Shown here one piece after another: positions 1 to 8,223 of a stretch of DNA of 21,050 bases. The notes beneath the pieces are model-generated. The model was given only the letters and a program-made list of their open reading frames with translations. It was not told the origin of the DNA and did no database searches. Origin of the DNA: a virus; the IMG/VR virus record IMGVR_UViG_3300044949_000917, positions 1 through 21,050 of that record. One strand, given 5' to 3'. The position numbers and the translations under genes were made by a program. Each line of letters starts with the position of its first letter. Positions within the stretch are counted from its first letter, which is position 1.

Positions 1-2282
1 TCGAGGCGAATGACAGTGGTCATTGCGACAAGCGGGTAGATGAATGCTCATTCGTAAAAAATAAAATCATGGAGCTCCCGAGCCCATACACCAATGCCAA
101 TCTCAAGGACATCAGGTATGCGCAATCTGGGTCTGTGATTTTCATAGCCTGTAGAGGTGTGCCTCCGTACATGATCGAAAGGCGGGGCGACAATTCGTGG
201 GGGCTGGTTGAATACAGAACAATCAATGGACCTTACATGCCGTACTCCGGCAGGAAGGTGCGCCTGAAGGTATCAAGGTCAATTGGTAACCCTACCACGA
301 TGGAGTCTGACCAGCCCTTCTTCAATGAAAAAATGGTCGGATCACTATTCGAAATTACGACCGATGGACAGAGGCGAACGGTTATATTCACTGACAAGAA
401 CCAGGCGTCTGAGCCAATCCGGGTGAGCGGGCGCGGCGGCATGGAAGGTCGAGCAAGGAGATACACTTTTACCACTACTTATTCGTCTGCGTTCACTGAC
501 ACATCCACAGGTTCGTCTGTTTCAGTTCCAGCTGCCAGTGGCAACATACAGGTACAGTTCTCCTACGGACAGCCTGATGCCTGGGTGAACGGCTACGGCG
601 AGCAAACGGCTGGCGGTATAACTCCTGTCACGACAAGCGGTACGTTCGTAGTCAACGATGCCCGCCTAAAGTCTAATACCAGCCCGGCATATACCCTTGA
701 GTCGAATGACAATTCTGTTGTTTATCACAGGCTCCTACGAACAAGTGGAAACACAAACGGAACGATTGCAGCAACGATGGATTATGCCGGTGGCGCTCAG
801 ACTGGTGTCGTGAGGTTGTATGAGGTCATTGACAGCAAGACCGCAACCGTTGAAGTCCTTAAGGAAATCGGAGCAGCAGACACCTTTACAGATGACTGGA
901 GAGAGGGTGCCTGGAGCGCCAATCAGTCGTGGCCAACGGCCGTGGCGATACATGACGGAAGGCTGTGGTGGGGTGGTCTCGACAAGGTATACGGATCTGT
1001 GTCTGATGATTACTTCAACTTCGACCCAAGGATCGAGGGTGATAGCGGCCCAATCATACGATCTATTGCGACTGGTCCTGTCGAGAACATATCTTGGATC
1101 CTCGGACTTCAGCGCCTTGTGGTCGGGACTGCATCGGCAGAGGCATCGATCAGATCCAGCTCATTCGATGAGCCACTCACCCCGTCACAGTTCACTGTTC
1201 GGAATGCGTCGACGATGGGTTGCGCATCAATTCAGGCGTTACAGCTCGACAGCACAGGCATCTTCGTCCAGAAGAACTTATTTAAGATCTATGAGTTTCT
1301 CTACGACGTCAACGTCAACGACTACACGTCGAGAGACCTGACCAGGCTCAACAAGTTTGTCTGTAAGCCAGGCGTAATAGATATGGCAGGACAGAGACAG
1401 CCAGACACGAGGGTGTGGTTCGTCAAGAGAGACGGGTCTATGGCTATGCTCTTGTATGAACGGCAGGACGATGTGGTTGGCTGGTCACGCTTTGAAACGG
1501 ATGGCGAGATCGAGTCTGTCTGCACTTTGCCATCAAATGGTTCTAGCCCCAATGTTTCATCTCGTGATGATGACGTATACTTGGTTGTCAAGAGGGTCAT
1601 CACCATAAATGGTCAGGCGACAGAAAAGAGATACATTGAAAAGCTGACGTCCTCTTCTGAAACCGAGGATGGAGACGGATCGTATCTTGTCGATTGTTCT
1701 GTGAAATACACGCCCGACGTAAGCTCGACGAAGACAGTCCCAGGATTGCAGCATCTCAGGGGAAAGCAAGTTGTCGCAAAGAATGGATCGTCTGATCCAG
1801 GAAAGCTGTATACGGTCAGCAACAACGGAACAATAACGCTCGACAATTTCATCGGGACGGGGCAGTCGATCAAGTCAGTTGTTGTTGGTCTTCCTTATAC
1901 CGCCAAGTTCAAGTCAGTGAAGCTGGCCTATGGCTCCGCGCAGGGCACGGCTCTCGGGCAGAAGAAGAGGGTTGACCACCTCGGGATTGTTGCAAACAAC
2001 ACGGCCCCTGAAGGCGTGTCGATCGGCCGTAATTTCAGCGACATGACGAAACTGTCTAGCCTGATCCGCGGGAAGCCGCTGTCGGACGGCCAGATCATCG
2101 AACACTACGACTATGATGCCACCAGTTTCGGAGGCGCATGGGACACTGACAGCAGGGTCTGCATTAAGTGCGCGTCGCCATACTCCGCACATATCATTGG
2201 CCTCGTCATCAAGATGAATACCAATGACAAAGCCTATGCGTGGCAGCGACGTCAGAGTGACACCACGCCTGATGAGGCTTGA
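1..2282 (+). CDS. Tail nozzle / tail tubular protein B-like virion protein, 5' partial
   Basis: The reading frame is open from base 3 with no stop before the ATG at 69. Residues just before and after that ATG (KNKIMELPSPYTNANLKDIRY) match the conserved beginning of the second segment in this family, so 69 is not the real start and the gene enters from upstream of the window. About 759 residues are visible. The middle carries the family signature: a W-x-E-G-A-W-S segment, then WP-x-A-V-A-I-H-x-G-R-LWW-x-G, a YFNFD segment, a G-T-x-x-A-E segment, and later a DGSMAMLLYERQDDVVGWSRF stretch. Such proteins form the nozzle of short-tailed phages, through which DNA and internal proteins leave. Neighbours downstream are internal virion proteins, as in T7-like gene order. 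The family call is from remembered motifs, not a search. Confidence 0.85.
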   Translation, partial: EANDSGHCDKRVDECSFVKNKIMELPSPYTNANLKDIRYAQSGSVIFIACRGVPPYMIERRGDNSWGLVEYRTINGPYMPYSGRKVRLKVSRSIGNPTTMESDQPFFNEKMVGSLFEITTDGQRRTVIFTDKNQASEPIRVSGRGGMEGRARRYTFTTTYSSAFTDTSTGSSVSVPAASGNIQVQFSYGQPDAWVNGYGEQTAGGITPVTTSGTFVVNDARLKSNTSPAYTLESNDNSVVYHRLLRTSGNTNGTIAATMDYAGGAQTGVVRLYEVIDSKTATVEVLKEIGAADTFTDDWREGAWSANQSWPTAVAIHDGRLWWGGLDKVYGSVSDDYFNFDPRIEGDSGPIIRSIATGPVENISWILGLQRLVVGTASAEASIRSSSFDEPLTPSQFTVRNASTMGCASIQALQLDSTGIFVQKNLFKIYEFLYDVNVNDYTSRDLTRLNKFVCKPGVIDMAGQRQPDTRVWFVKRDGSMAMLLYERQDDVVGWSRFETDGEIESVCTLPSNGSSPNVSSRDDDVYLVVKRVITINGQATEKRYIEKLTSSSETEDGDGSYLVDCSVKYTPDVSSTKTVPGLQHLRGKQVVAKNGSSDPGKLYTVSNNGTITLDNFIGTGQSIKSVVVGLPYTAKFKSVKLAYGSAQGTALGQKKRVDHLGIVANNTAPEGVSIGRNFSDMTKLSSLIRGKPLSDGQIIEHYDYDATSFGGAWDTDSRVCIKCASPYSAHIIGLVIKMNTNDKAYAWQRRQSDTTPDEA

Positions 2283-2643
2283 CGTCGTTTCCCTCGACGA
2301 GAGGGAGTTCGCCCGTTTCTACAAAGTGGATCCATCAACAATACTCCCTGTTCTTGGGGTGGCGGCCAAGCGTGGCTCGTTGACGATTGGCGCCGGCGGC
2401 GTCGTTCACGGCAACGATGGGCGCGTCTGGGGCTTCCTTGACATCTTGCCTGGCAGGGCGCCGAAAACGACGTTGCGGATACTGTTGAGGTTTTTGAGGG
2501 ACCGCGCTGCGGACGGGATCAAGGAGATCCGCGTCACCAGGGACGCCAGTCTCTCAACATCCGGGCCCCTTCTGATGAGGCTGGGGTTCACCAAAACTGA
2601 TGAAACTTACGAAGACAAAGAGGTGTGGATATGGCGGGCATAG
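2272..2643 (+). CDS. Small GNAT-fold-like phage protein (T7 gp13 position)
   Basis: This codes for about 123 residues from ATG 2272, overlapping the nozzle stop by 11 bases. A longer start at ATG 2224 (139 residues) is possible; neither has a good Shine-Dalgarno, so the start is uncertain. The sequence has the look of an N-acetyltransferase fold: a strand with GVVHGNDGRVWGFLDI, a helix rich in Leu/Arg after a PGRAPKTTLR turn (the acyl-CoA loop region), and a late LLMRLGFTKTDETYEDKEVW segment, typical of the last helix and strands of GNAT proteins. GNAT-like small proteins commonly sit between the nozzle gene and the internal core proteins in podoviruses. Whether this one is an enzyme or a structural internal virion protein cannot be told from sequence. 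Confidence 0.6.
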   Translation: MRLDVVSLDEREFARFYKVDPSTILPVLGVAAKRGSLTIGAGGVVHGNDGRVWGFLDILPGRAPKTTLRILLRFLRDRAADGIKEIRVTRDASLSTSGPLLMRLGFTKTDETYEDKEVWIWRA

Positions 2644-3182
2644 CTGCAATCGTCGGCATTGCCAGTTCTCTGGCTAGTGCCGCGGTTGGAATGGCTGGCG
2701 CTGCGGCGCAGGCGAAATACATCAAGGCGCAAGCCCAGGCGGAACAGCAGCAGCTTGGCATGCAGGCGGCCGAAGAGCGCGCCGTTGGGACGCGACGGGC
2801 GCAGGATAAGGTCAGAGAGGGAAGCCTATTGCTGTCACGCCAACAGGCTGTGGCAGCTGCATCTGGAGCTGGCGCGACGGATCCGACAGTCCTTGAGCTC
2901 GCCGGCACCCTCAAGCGCGACACCAACGTCCAATCCCGTGAGTTCGCTCGGCAAGGGCTCGAGAAGGCTCAGATGCTTGAGTACCAGGGCAGGGTTGGGA
3001 ATGAGCTTGCCAAGGCCCAGGCTGGCATGACGATCCTGGGAGGCATCGGCAATACGATCAGCGCTGTTGGTGAGGCGATCGGCGGTTTCGGCGACGCATA
3101 CGCAAAGTATGGTCGCGGCATGCCGACATCCGCGAGCCTCGGCGCTTCAAGTCCCGCTTCCTGGTACAACGGCTATAACTGA
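2631..3182 (+). CDS. Internal virion protein, T7 gp14-like (183 aa)
   Basis: ATG 2631 is preferred over the in-frame GTG at 2625 because an AGAGG at 2619-2623 lies seven bases upstream. The protein starts with a hydrophobic, Ala/Gly-rich segment (about residues 3-24, containing IAAIVGIASSLASAA). A long Ala/Gln/Glu-rich helical middle follows (AQAKYIKAQAQAEQQQ), then a Gly/Ala region and a short tail ending in WYNGYN. This layout is that of phage internal core or ejection proteins of the T7 gp14 class, which form the outer-membrane part of the DNA ejection channel. Position directly after the GNAT-like gene and before larger ejection proteins agrees. It overlaps the preceding gene by 13 bases. 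Function is inferred from composition and order. Confidence 0.65.
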   Translation: MAGIAAIVGIASSLASAAVGMAGAAAQAKYIKAQAQAEQQQLGMQAAEERAVGTRRAQDKVREGSLLLSRQQAVAAASGAGATDPTVLELAGTLKRDTNVQSREFARQGLEKAQMLEYQGRVGNELAKAQAGMTILGGIGNTISAVGEAIGGFGDAYAKYGRGMPTSASLGASSPASWYNGYN

Positions 3183-3195
3183 TTGAGGTTCTTCG

Positions 3196-5229
3196 ATGCC
3201 CAAGCTTCCTGACGCAACCGACCTATCAAGAGTAGGGTTCGATGCGGTTCGCCCGTTTGTGCAGATACCAGACGTAAACATCGAAGGCGCCTACAATCGG
3301 CTGGCAACTGGTATTTCAAATCTGGGAACTGGGTTTGAGAGGCTTGGCAATAAGGTTGAGGACGCCAACCAGAGAGCGGAGCGCTTCAGAACAAAGCTTG
3401 GTCTGGTGAAGTCTGAGAAGGACTACACAGAGCGGACAAAGTCTCTCGACCCCAAAGATCCGAACTATGTCACCAAGAAGAAGACAGCTCGGCGCGAGGC
3501 GTTTGCTCCCGTACTAACATCTGTCGTTGATCCTCAGAACAAGATGGCTTTCGACACAGAGACAGAGCGTGACTACATCGCGATCAGCAAAAAGGCGGAA
3601 GCCGATCGCAGGATTGCAATGAAGCAGCAGACAAAAGATGATTTGCTCTTTTATGCCGCAAGCCTTGAGGAAAAGATCGCAAACGGAAAGTTCAATGGTA
3701 ACGCCGCCGAAGAGATCAGGTCTATGGTCGATGACAGCCCTGATCTCGATGACGATGAAAAAAATATGCTGGCGTCCGATCTCGTTCCAAGAGTGGGACG
3801 GAGCTCACTGCTGTCCACTGCCAAGAACTATATCCAGAACGGTGTCGCACTGACGCCAGAGCTAAGGCGCGCGATCTCAGACCTGGAAGATGGCTCTGAT
3901 GCGCCTGTCTGGCTTGGTGGGTTTCTTGCGAGGACGGCAACTCTCGAGAGCCGAGGCGGCATCAGGAATGAAGACCCGGAGGATGCTGATCGTATCGGTC
4001 CCTATAAGCTCGATCCTGCTGCAATCAAAGTGGCCGGACTTGAGCCGAACGACAGGCTGGACGCCAGCGCGAGCACAGAAGGTGCGGCAAGGTTGGCGCT
4101 CTCAAACTATGGAGAATTGAATTCGGCGCTCGGCCGAGAGCCAACCATGTCTGAGCTCTACATCGCCCACAAGAGCGGTGTCTCAAACACAATCAAGCTA
4201 TTGCAGAACCCCGACGCACCAGCGGCTGATATTGTTGGGGATGATGTCACCGAGAAGAATGGTGGATGGGCGGCAATGACAGCTGGTCAACTGGCTGCGA
4301 TCATGGACTTGAGATACGACGGCGAAAACGCTACCGACGATCCTGATGACATCCGTGAAGCTCTTTCGACAGATCCGGCATTCGCGTCCCTCGACAGCCG
4401 GGAGATCGAAAGGATCGTTAACTCATCGTTGGAGTTCGGTTCGGCTGGTGGATCACCTCAAGACGAGGCCATCGAAGCGCAGCGCAGATCGATATTCAAT
4501 GAATTTGCAGAGCTCGATACGTCTGGCGATCTCAACCAGGACTGGGTGAGGGCGCAGGCATACAGCGGCCTATTGTCAGCCAGAGAGGTCCGGCTCTTTT
4601 CCAATGCAGTCGCTAATCGTGATCGGGTCATTGCCGATGCTCCTGACCAGGTCGCGTCAATCGCCAGGCTGGTGAATGTGGCCTCAAATGAAAGCGATCT
4701 CAGTGAGGCCAGATCTGCCCTGGACGAGGCTTATGCAGATGGGATGGTCAGCAATCGCACGAAGAAGCGCCTGCTCGCCGGTATGAAGGCGCGGAGCGCG
4801 ACGCTCAACGGAGACAGTGATGCCGTTACCCGCAGCGAGGGCTTGATCTCTCGCATGGTTCGTAGTCGCGACTATTCAAGCGGGAATAGCGTGGATGATG
4901 AGATGGCCGAATTGACTGCGCGTATGACCTTGCAGGACTGGCGCGAGAGGAACCCGAAGGCAACGGATGTCGAGATTCTGGCAGAGGCCCAGAAGATAGG
5001 TAAGGCGACAGCAATGGACAGGGTTGAGACTGCAAGGAACAGTCTCGACTTGCCGAGTGGTCTTGCTGGCGTAAACAGGCGATCGATAGACCGAGAGTCG
5101 ATCTACAAATACGCTGCCAAGCTGCAGCAAAGTCGCCCGAAGCCTGGACGATATGAGGAGTACATGCGCGACGTGGCGCTGCTCAAGAAGTGGCTCGAGA
5201 TCATCGACATACAGGAAATGGTTGTCTAA
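3196..5229 (+). CDS. Ejection protein with lytic transglycosylase (SLT-like) domain, 677 aa
   Basis: ATG 3196 follows a GAGGT at about 3185-3189. Residues 1-235 are charged and helical. Residues about 240-350 look like a lytic transglycosylase domain: LARTATLESRGG gives the probable catalytic Glu251, followed by RIGPYKLDPAAIKVAG (the GxxQ/P-like strand region), a DRLDASASTEGAARLA segment, and LGREPTMSELYIAHKSG, which is the usual family ending. The rest, about 350-677, is helical with many Asp/Glu and no recognised motif. In T7 the equivalent domain sits in gp16, where it cuts peptidoglycan so that the ejection tube can cross the wall; here it is in the middle of the third internal protein. 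The gene ends in TAATG with the next one, so the two are probably translationally coupled. Confidence 0.75.
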   Translation: MPKLPDATDLSRVGFDAVRPFVQIPDVNIEGAYNRLATGISNLGTGFERLGNKVEDANQRAERFRTKLGLVKSEKDYTERTKSLDPKDPNYVTKKKTARREAFAPVLTSVVDPQNKMAFDTETERDYIAISKKAEADRRIAMKQQTKDDLLFYAASLEEKIANGKFNGNAAEEIRSMVDDSPDLDDDEKNMLASDLVPRVGRSSLLSTAKNYIQNGVALTPELRRAISDLEDGSDAPVWLGGFLARTATLESRGGIRNEDPEDADRIGPYKLDPAAIKVAGLEPNDRLDASASTEGAARLALSNYGELNSALGREPTMSELYIAHKSGVSNTIKLLQNPDAPAADIVGDDVTEKNGGWAAMTAGQLAAIMDLRYDGENATDDPDDIREALSTDPAFASLDSREIERIVNSSLEFGSAGGSPQDEAIEAQRRSIFNEFAELDTSGDLNQDWVRAQAYSGLLSAREVRLFSNAVANRDRVIADAPDQVASIARLVNVASNESDLSEARSALDEAYADGMVSNRTKKRLLAGMKARSATLNGDSDAVTRSEGLISRMVRSRDYSSGNSVDDEMAELTARMTLQDWRERNPKATDVEILAEAQKIGKATAMDRVETARNSLDLPSGLAGVNRRSIDRESIYKYAAKLQQSRPKPGRYEEYMRDVALLKKWLEIIDIQEMVV

Positions 5230-8105
5230 TGAGAACAGATAACATCGCCGAGGCGCTGCGCGCTCAATACGACGACGATCAGTTCAATGAGGCTGTGAAG
5301 TACGTCAATTCTCTGGCGTCGAAGGCGCCGCCTGAAACATTGGCAGCAGAGGGTCGGGTCTCGGATGACATTCTCATTCCGAAGCCACAGAACCGGGCCA
5401 ATCCAAATCCGTCGAAGCCGCAGCAACCCGGCTTCATGGACGTTCTCGACAAACAGACCGCTGGCGGCCGGAACTTGATGGCAGAAGGCGCTGCTGAGTT
5501 CCGCGACACACCAGGGATGTCGAAGTACCTCATTCCAGGCTCCCCGCAGCTGAAGCTCGCCATCGGCGCTCTTGATACCATTGTGGGTGCAGCGGCCACC
5601 CTGGGTGGGTCTGCTGCTACAGAACTGGCGCGTCCATTCGTTGCAATGGGTATCCTGGATGAGAACCAGGTTGGGAACCCCGAGAAGGCGGCGCGCGATC
5701 TGCGAGCCATGATGGACGTCGCTGCTCCAGAGTTGACGGGCTTTGGGATGGCGGGCCCACGGATGGCGTCCGGCCTCACCGCGCGCGAAGCTCTGCAGGT
5801 CGAGGGTGCCAATGCGTCTGCTAGATTGGAGGCACGAGGACCAGCGTTCTCTGGCCAGCCAGCTATGGCCATGAGCGGTGTTGATCCTGCGACAGCTGGA
5901 AAAGCGGTCGCCAATGCGGTGGACACGACCATTGCCAAGGTTGGTGAGATGGCTGGTGGAAAGCAGCCATCAGTGCCTCCGGTATCAATTGCCCCAGAAG
6001 AACGGACGGCCATCAAGGCCGTGGCGGACGCTCCAAATGAAAAGATCAGCCTTGATGCCTCATCCAAGTTGACGCTGGCAGAGGACACAGTACGCCGCGT
6101 CAAGGAACAGTATTCCCCAGAGAAGGGCTTTCTCCCCGTGAATGTAACGGGCGGTGAGTTCAAGAAAACGAAATCTGGAGATGTCGTATTTGAGCCCGCT
6201 TTCCAGCAGCCAGCATATGCCTTCCATATACCTCCGAAGGGAGTATCGAAAGGCCAGTGGCGCGACCAGCTGGCTGCGAAGATGTTTAGCGACGTTCAAG
6301 ATGTAGTGACGCGGGCGAAGGCCGGTGACACACAAGCCAAGTTCATCTTGTCGCAGGCAAACTGGTATCGCGCCATGCGGACACGTCTGCGTGATGAGTT
6401 CGGCGGACTTGGTGACACTTTTGCCGACGTTCTTGGTACTACTTCCGCGCAGACGGGCGTTGAGCAGAACTGGGATAACGCAATCGAAATCCTTCGCCGG
6501 TTCAGCCGTGGAGAATACGACAACGAGATCAACGCTTATGCCAAGCGTGTGGCAGATGGTGAGACGGTTGACGGGAAGACGCTTACCCAACTGTTCAAGG
6601 ATGGTGAGTTCCCGCTGATCACCAAGGCGTCTGGGCAGCTATTCAACGCCAACAGCCCCACATCAATGGGCGCACTTCTCAACATGTTCCGCGACATCAA
6701 GGCGGGGGCTGCGCCAAAAACACCGAATTTCACCGGGAACCTTATTGGCTACAGCAATAAGGCAACGATCGATGTCTGGGCAGCTAGGTATCTCAGAAAC
6801 AAAGCTGGACTGCCATATATACCGCCACCGGCCGAAAAGGCTGTTGCTGGAAAACATCTAACAGGCTCAACGCTTCACGATCCAAAGATCGGAACTGAGT
6901 TCGGCTTTGGCCAAGAGGTCTTTGCCAAGGCTGCAGAAGACATCAACAAGAGTGGTGTCGTGCAAGCCTATGATCCGAGCCTTGGCAAGATTGGCGAGGA
7001 TGATCTCCAGGCCGTTGTCTGGTTTATCGAAAAAGACAAGTGGACAAGGAACGGCTGGACTTCCAAAGCTGGAGAAGGTGGCTCTCTTGACTTTGAGGCG
7101 GGCTTGGCAGGCTCTGAGAAACCAAGGCGGATCAAGGAGCTTCGCCGCCAGATCAACAAAGGGTTCAAGGCGCCACCCCAGCGGAAAACAGAGAGCGATG
7201 CAGACTATGAGGCTCGTGTCTCTCAGGCTCAACGCCAGTACGACGACGCCAAGCTAGCCGCAAAGGAAGAGCTGGACAGCCTGGCCGCACCGCTGGAACG
7301 GACCGTTCTTGGCGTCTCTGCTGAGCGGCCAGGCGCTACGCCGTCAAACTACGTGCAGGCTGAGCTCGCTGCTGAGTTTGATGATGTCGTGCGAGACGAT
7401 ACTACCGTTGAGGCATATAAGCTGACCAATACCTACGGCCGTTTCATGAACACGAATGAGAGGGCGTTGGATGCCGAGTTTGTAACCCGGCAAGGGTTCG
7501 ACCCGGAGCCGCTCAAGCGGCGTCTGGTTGATGTTGGTAAGCGGTATGATCAGGACGCCGTTTTCATGTCAAAGGTGCTGCGTGACAGGACGCACCCGAA
7601 TGCTCGCCCCGGAATAGAGATCTATTTCAAGGATCGACAGGCCGCAGAATTTGCCGCTCGTATCAGCGACAAATTGACTCAGTATGGGATCGACGGGTTC
7701 ACCTTCGTAACCGATGCACGACAGCAGGACAGGGTCAATGTCCAGTCCCTATCTGGTGGGTCGGACACGGCAGGAATTACTGGCTTGAGATTGCAGTACA
7801 TTCCTGAGTTCGATGAATCCTATGATGAAGCTCGGAGAGCGCAGATTATGTCCGAGAAGCAGGATCTATTCAACGACATCGTTGCCGATCTGCTTGAGAA
7901 TGAAGATGGAATTTCTACTGCGAATGTGGTTTACTACGACACAACTGTTTTCAGGAAGGAAAACTACGATGCGGTCCTTGGCAGAGCAAGTGAAGGCGGT
8001 AGAGGAGAAGTTCGGGTTCGACAGCAAGATCGCCCAGATGTACCGGGATCAGCTGGCGGCCGAACAAGCAGGCCAGTCGGCAAAAGAAATATGGCTGACA
8101 GGTAG
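5229..8105 (+). CDS. Large putative internal virion / polyvalent-type phage protein, 958 aa
   Basis: The start is ATG 5229, sharing its A with the preceding TAA (TAATG) and preceded by AGGAA at 5213-5217. An upstream in-frame GTG at 5190 is buried in the previous gene and not needed. Residues 1-60 are polar. A hydrophobic Ala/Gly stretch lies near residues 115-140 (LAIGALDTIVGAAATLGG). Around 375 there is a QANWYRAMRTRLRDEFGG segment, and around 501-523 FTGNLIGYSNKATIDVWAARYL. I associate modules like this with large polyvalent phage proteins of unknown role. A segment near 798-830 (YFKDRQAAEFAARISDKL) looks like an alpha/beta domain. No catalytic site is clear. Order suggests an ejected virion protein. 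The last 45 codons overlap another gene in a different frame, and this frame there is Gly/Arg-rich and protein-unlike. Confidence 0.6.
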   Translation: MRTDNIAEALRAQYDDDQFNEAVKYVNSLASKAPPETLAAEGRVSDDILIPKPQNRANPNPSKPQQPGFMDVLDKQTAGGRNLMAEGAAEFRDTPGMSKYLIPGSPQLKLAIGALDTIVGAAATLGGSAATELARPFVAMGILDENQVGNPEKAARDLRAMMDVAAPELTGFGMAGPRMASGLTAREALQVEGANASARLEARGPAFSGQPAMAMSGVDPATAGKAVANAVDTTIAKVGEMAGGKQPSVPPVSIAPEERTAIKAVADAPNEKISLDASSKLTLAEDTVRRVKEQYSPEKGFLPVNVTGGEFKKTKSGDVVFEPAFQQPAYAFHIPPKGVSKGQWRDQLAAKMFSDVQDVVTRAKAGDTQAKFILSQANWYRAMRTRLRDEFGGLGDTFADVLGTTSAQTGVEQNWDNAIEILRRFSRGEYDNEINAYAKRVADGETVDGKTLTQLFKDGEFPLITKASGQLFNANSPTSMGALLNMFRDIKAGAAPKTPNFTGNLIGYSNKATIDVWAARYLRNKAGLPYIPPPAEKAVAGKHLTGSTLHDPKIGTEFGFGQEVFAKAAEDINKSGVVQAYDPSLGKIGEDDLQAVVWFIEKDKWTRNGWTSKAGEGGSLDFEAGLAGSEKPRRIKELRRQINKGFKAPPQRKTESDADYEARVSQAQRQYDDAKLAAKEELDSLAAPLERTVLGVSAERPGATPSNYVQAELAAEFDDVVRDDTTVEAYKLTNTYGRFMNTNERALDAEFVTRQGFDPEPLKRRLVDVGKRYDQDAVFMSKVLRDRTHPNARPGIEIYFKDRQAAEFAARISDKLTQYGIDGFTFVTDARQQDRVNVQSLSGGSDTAGITGLRLQYIPEFDESYDEARRAQIMSEKQDLFNDIVADLLENEDGISTANVVYYDTTVFRKENYDAVLGRASEGGRGEVRVRQQDRPDVPGSAGGRTSRPVGKRNMADR
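7953..7960 (+). promoter_or_regulatory. Strong Shine-Dalgarno for the overlapping 61-aa gene
   Basis: AGGAAGGA lies inside the 3' end of the 958-residue gene, eight bases before ATG 7969. It is one of the best ribosome binding sites in the plus-strand half. It decides the start of the out-of-frame downstream gene. Confidence 0.6.
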
Positions 8106-8154
8106 CGTTTCCTCGATGCCGAAGAAAGCTACGCCATCGAGCGATAGTAAATAG
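7969..8154 (+). CDS. Small overlapping gene, 61 aa, unknown function
   Basis: ATG 7969 has an AGGAAGGA eight bases upstream. The first 137 bases overlap the end of the 958-residue gene in another frame. The product is Lys/Glu/Gln-rich and helical (EQVKAVEEKFGFDSKIAQMY, then RDQLAAEQAGQSAKEIW) with a Ser/Lys tail (KKATPSSDSK). It reads like a real small protein, whereas the competing frame there reads as Gly/Arg/Ser-rich. Two explanations fit: a separate small gene started by internal ribosome entry, or a natural frameshifted C-terminus of the large protein. The good ribosome binding site favours the first. The gene ends 24 bases before a terminator stem. No family was recognised. Confidence 0.65.
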   Translation: MRSLAEQVKAVEEKFGFDSKIAQMYRDQLAAEQAGQSAKEIWLTGSVSSMPKKATPSSDSK

Positions 8155-8178
8155 ACCCCCCCACCATACCACCTGCTG

Positions 8179-8208
8179 AAACCCGGCCATCGTGCCGGGT
8201 TTTTATTT
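8179..8208 (+). terminator. Rho-independent terminator inside the late region
   Basis: A perfect 9-bp stem (AAACCCGGC at 8179-8187 paired with GCCGGGTTT at 8194-8202) with a six-base loop runs directly into a T-rich tract (TTTTTATTTT, about 8200-8209). It lies between the 61-residue gene and the 1226-residue gene and points along the plus strand. Only about 15 bases separate it from the next ATG (8224), leaving no space for a promoter in between. Confidence 0.85.
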
Positions 8209-8223
8209 TGAGGAAACCCAGAA

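Noticed and set aside
69-71. ATG 69 as the start of the nozzle gene
   Set aside because: The frame is open to the window edge and the residues on both sides of this ATG belong to a conserved segment, so the gene is cut by the window instead of starting here.
5279-6163. 294-codon open frame on the minus strand
   Set aside because: Antisense to the 958-residue virion gene, rich in Ser/Arg/Pro/Ala, without motif or ribosome binding site in an operon context.
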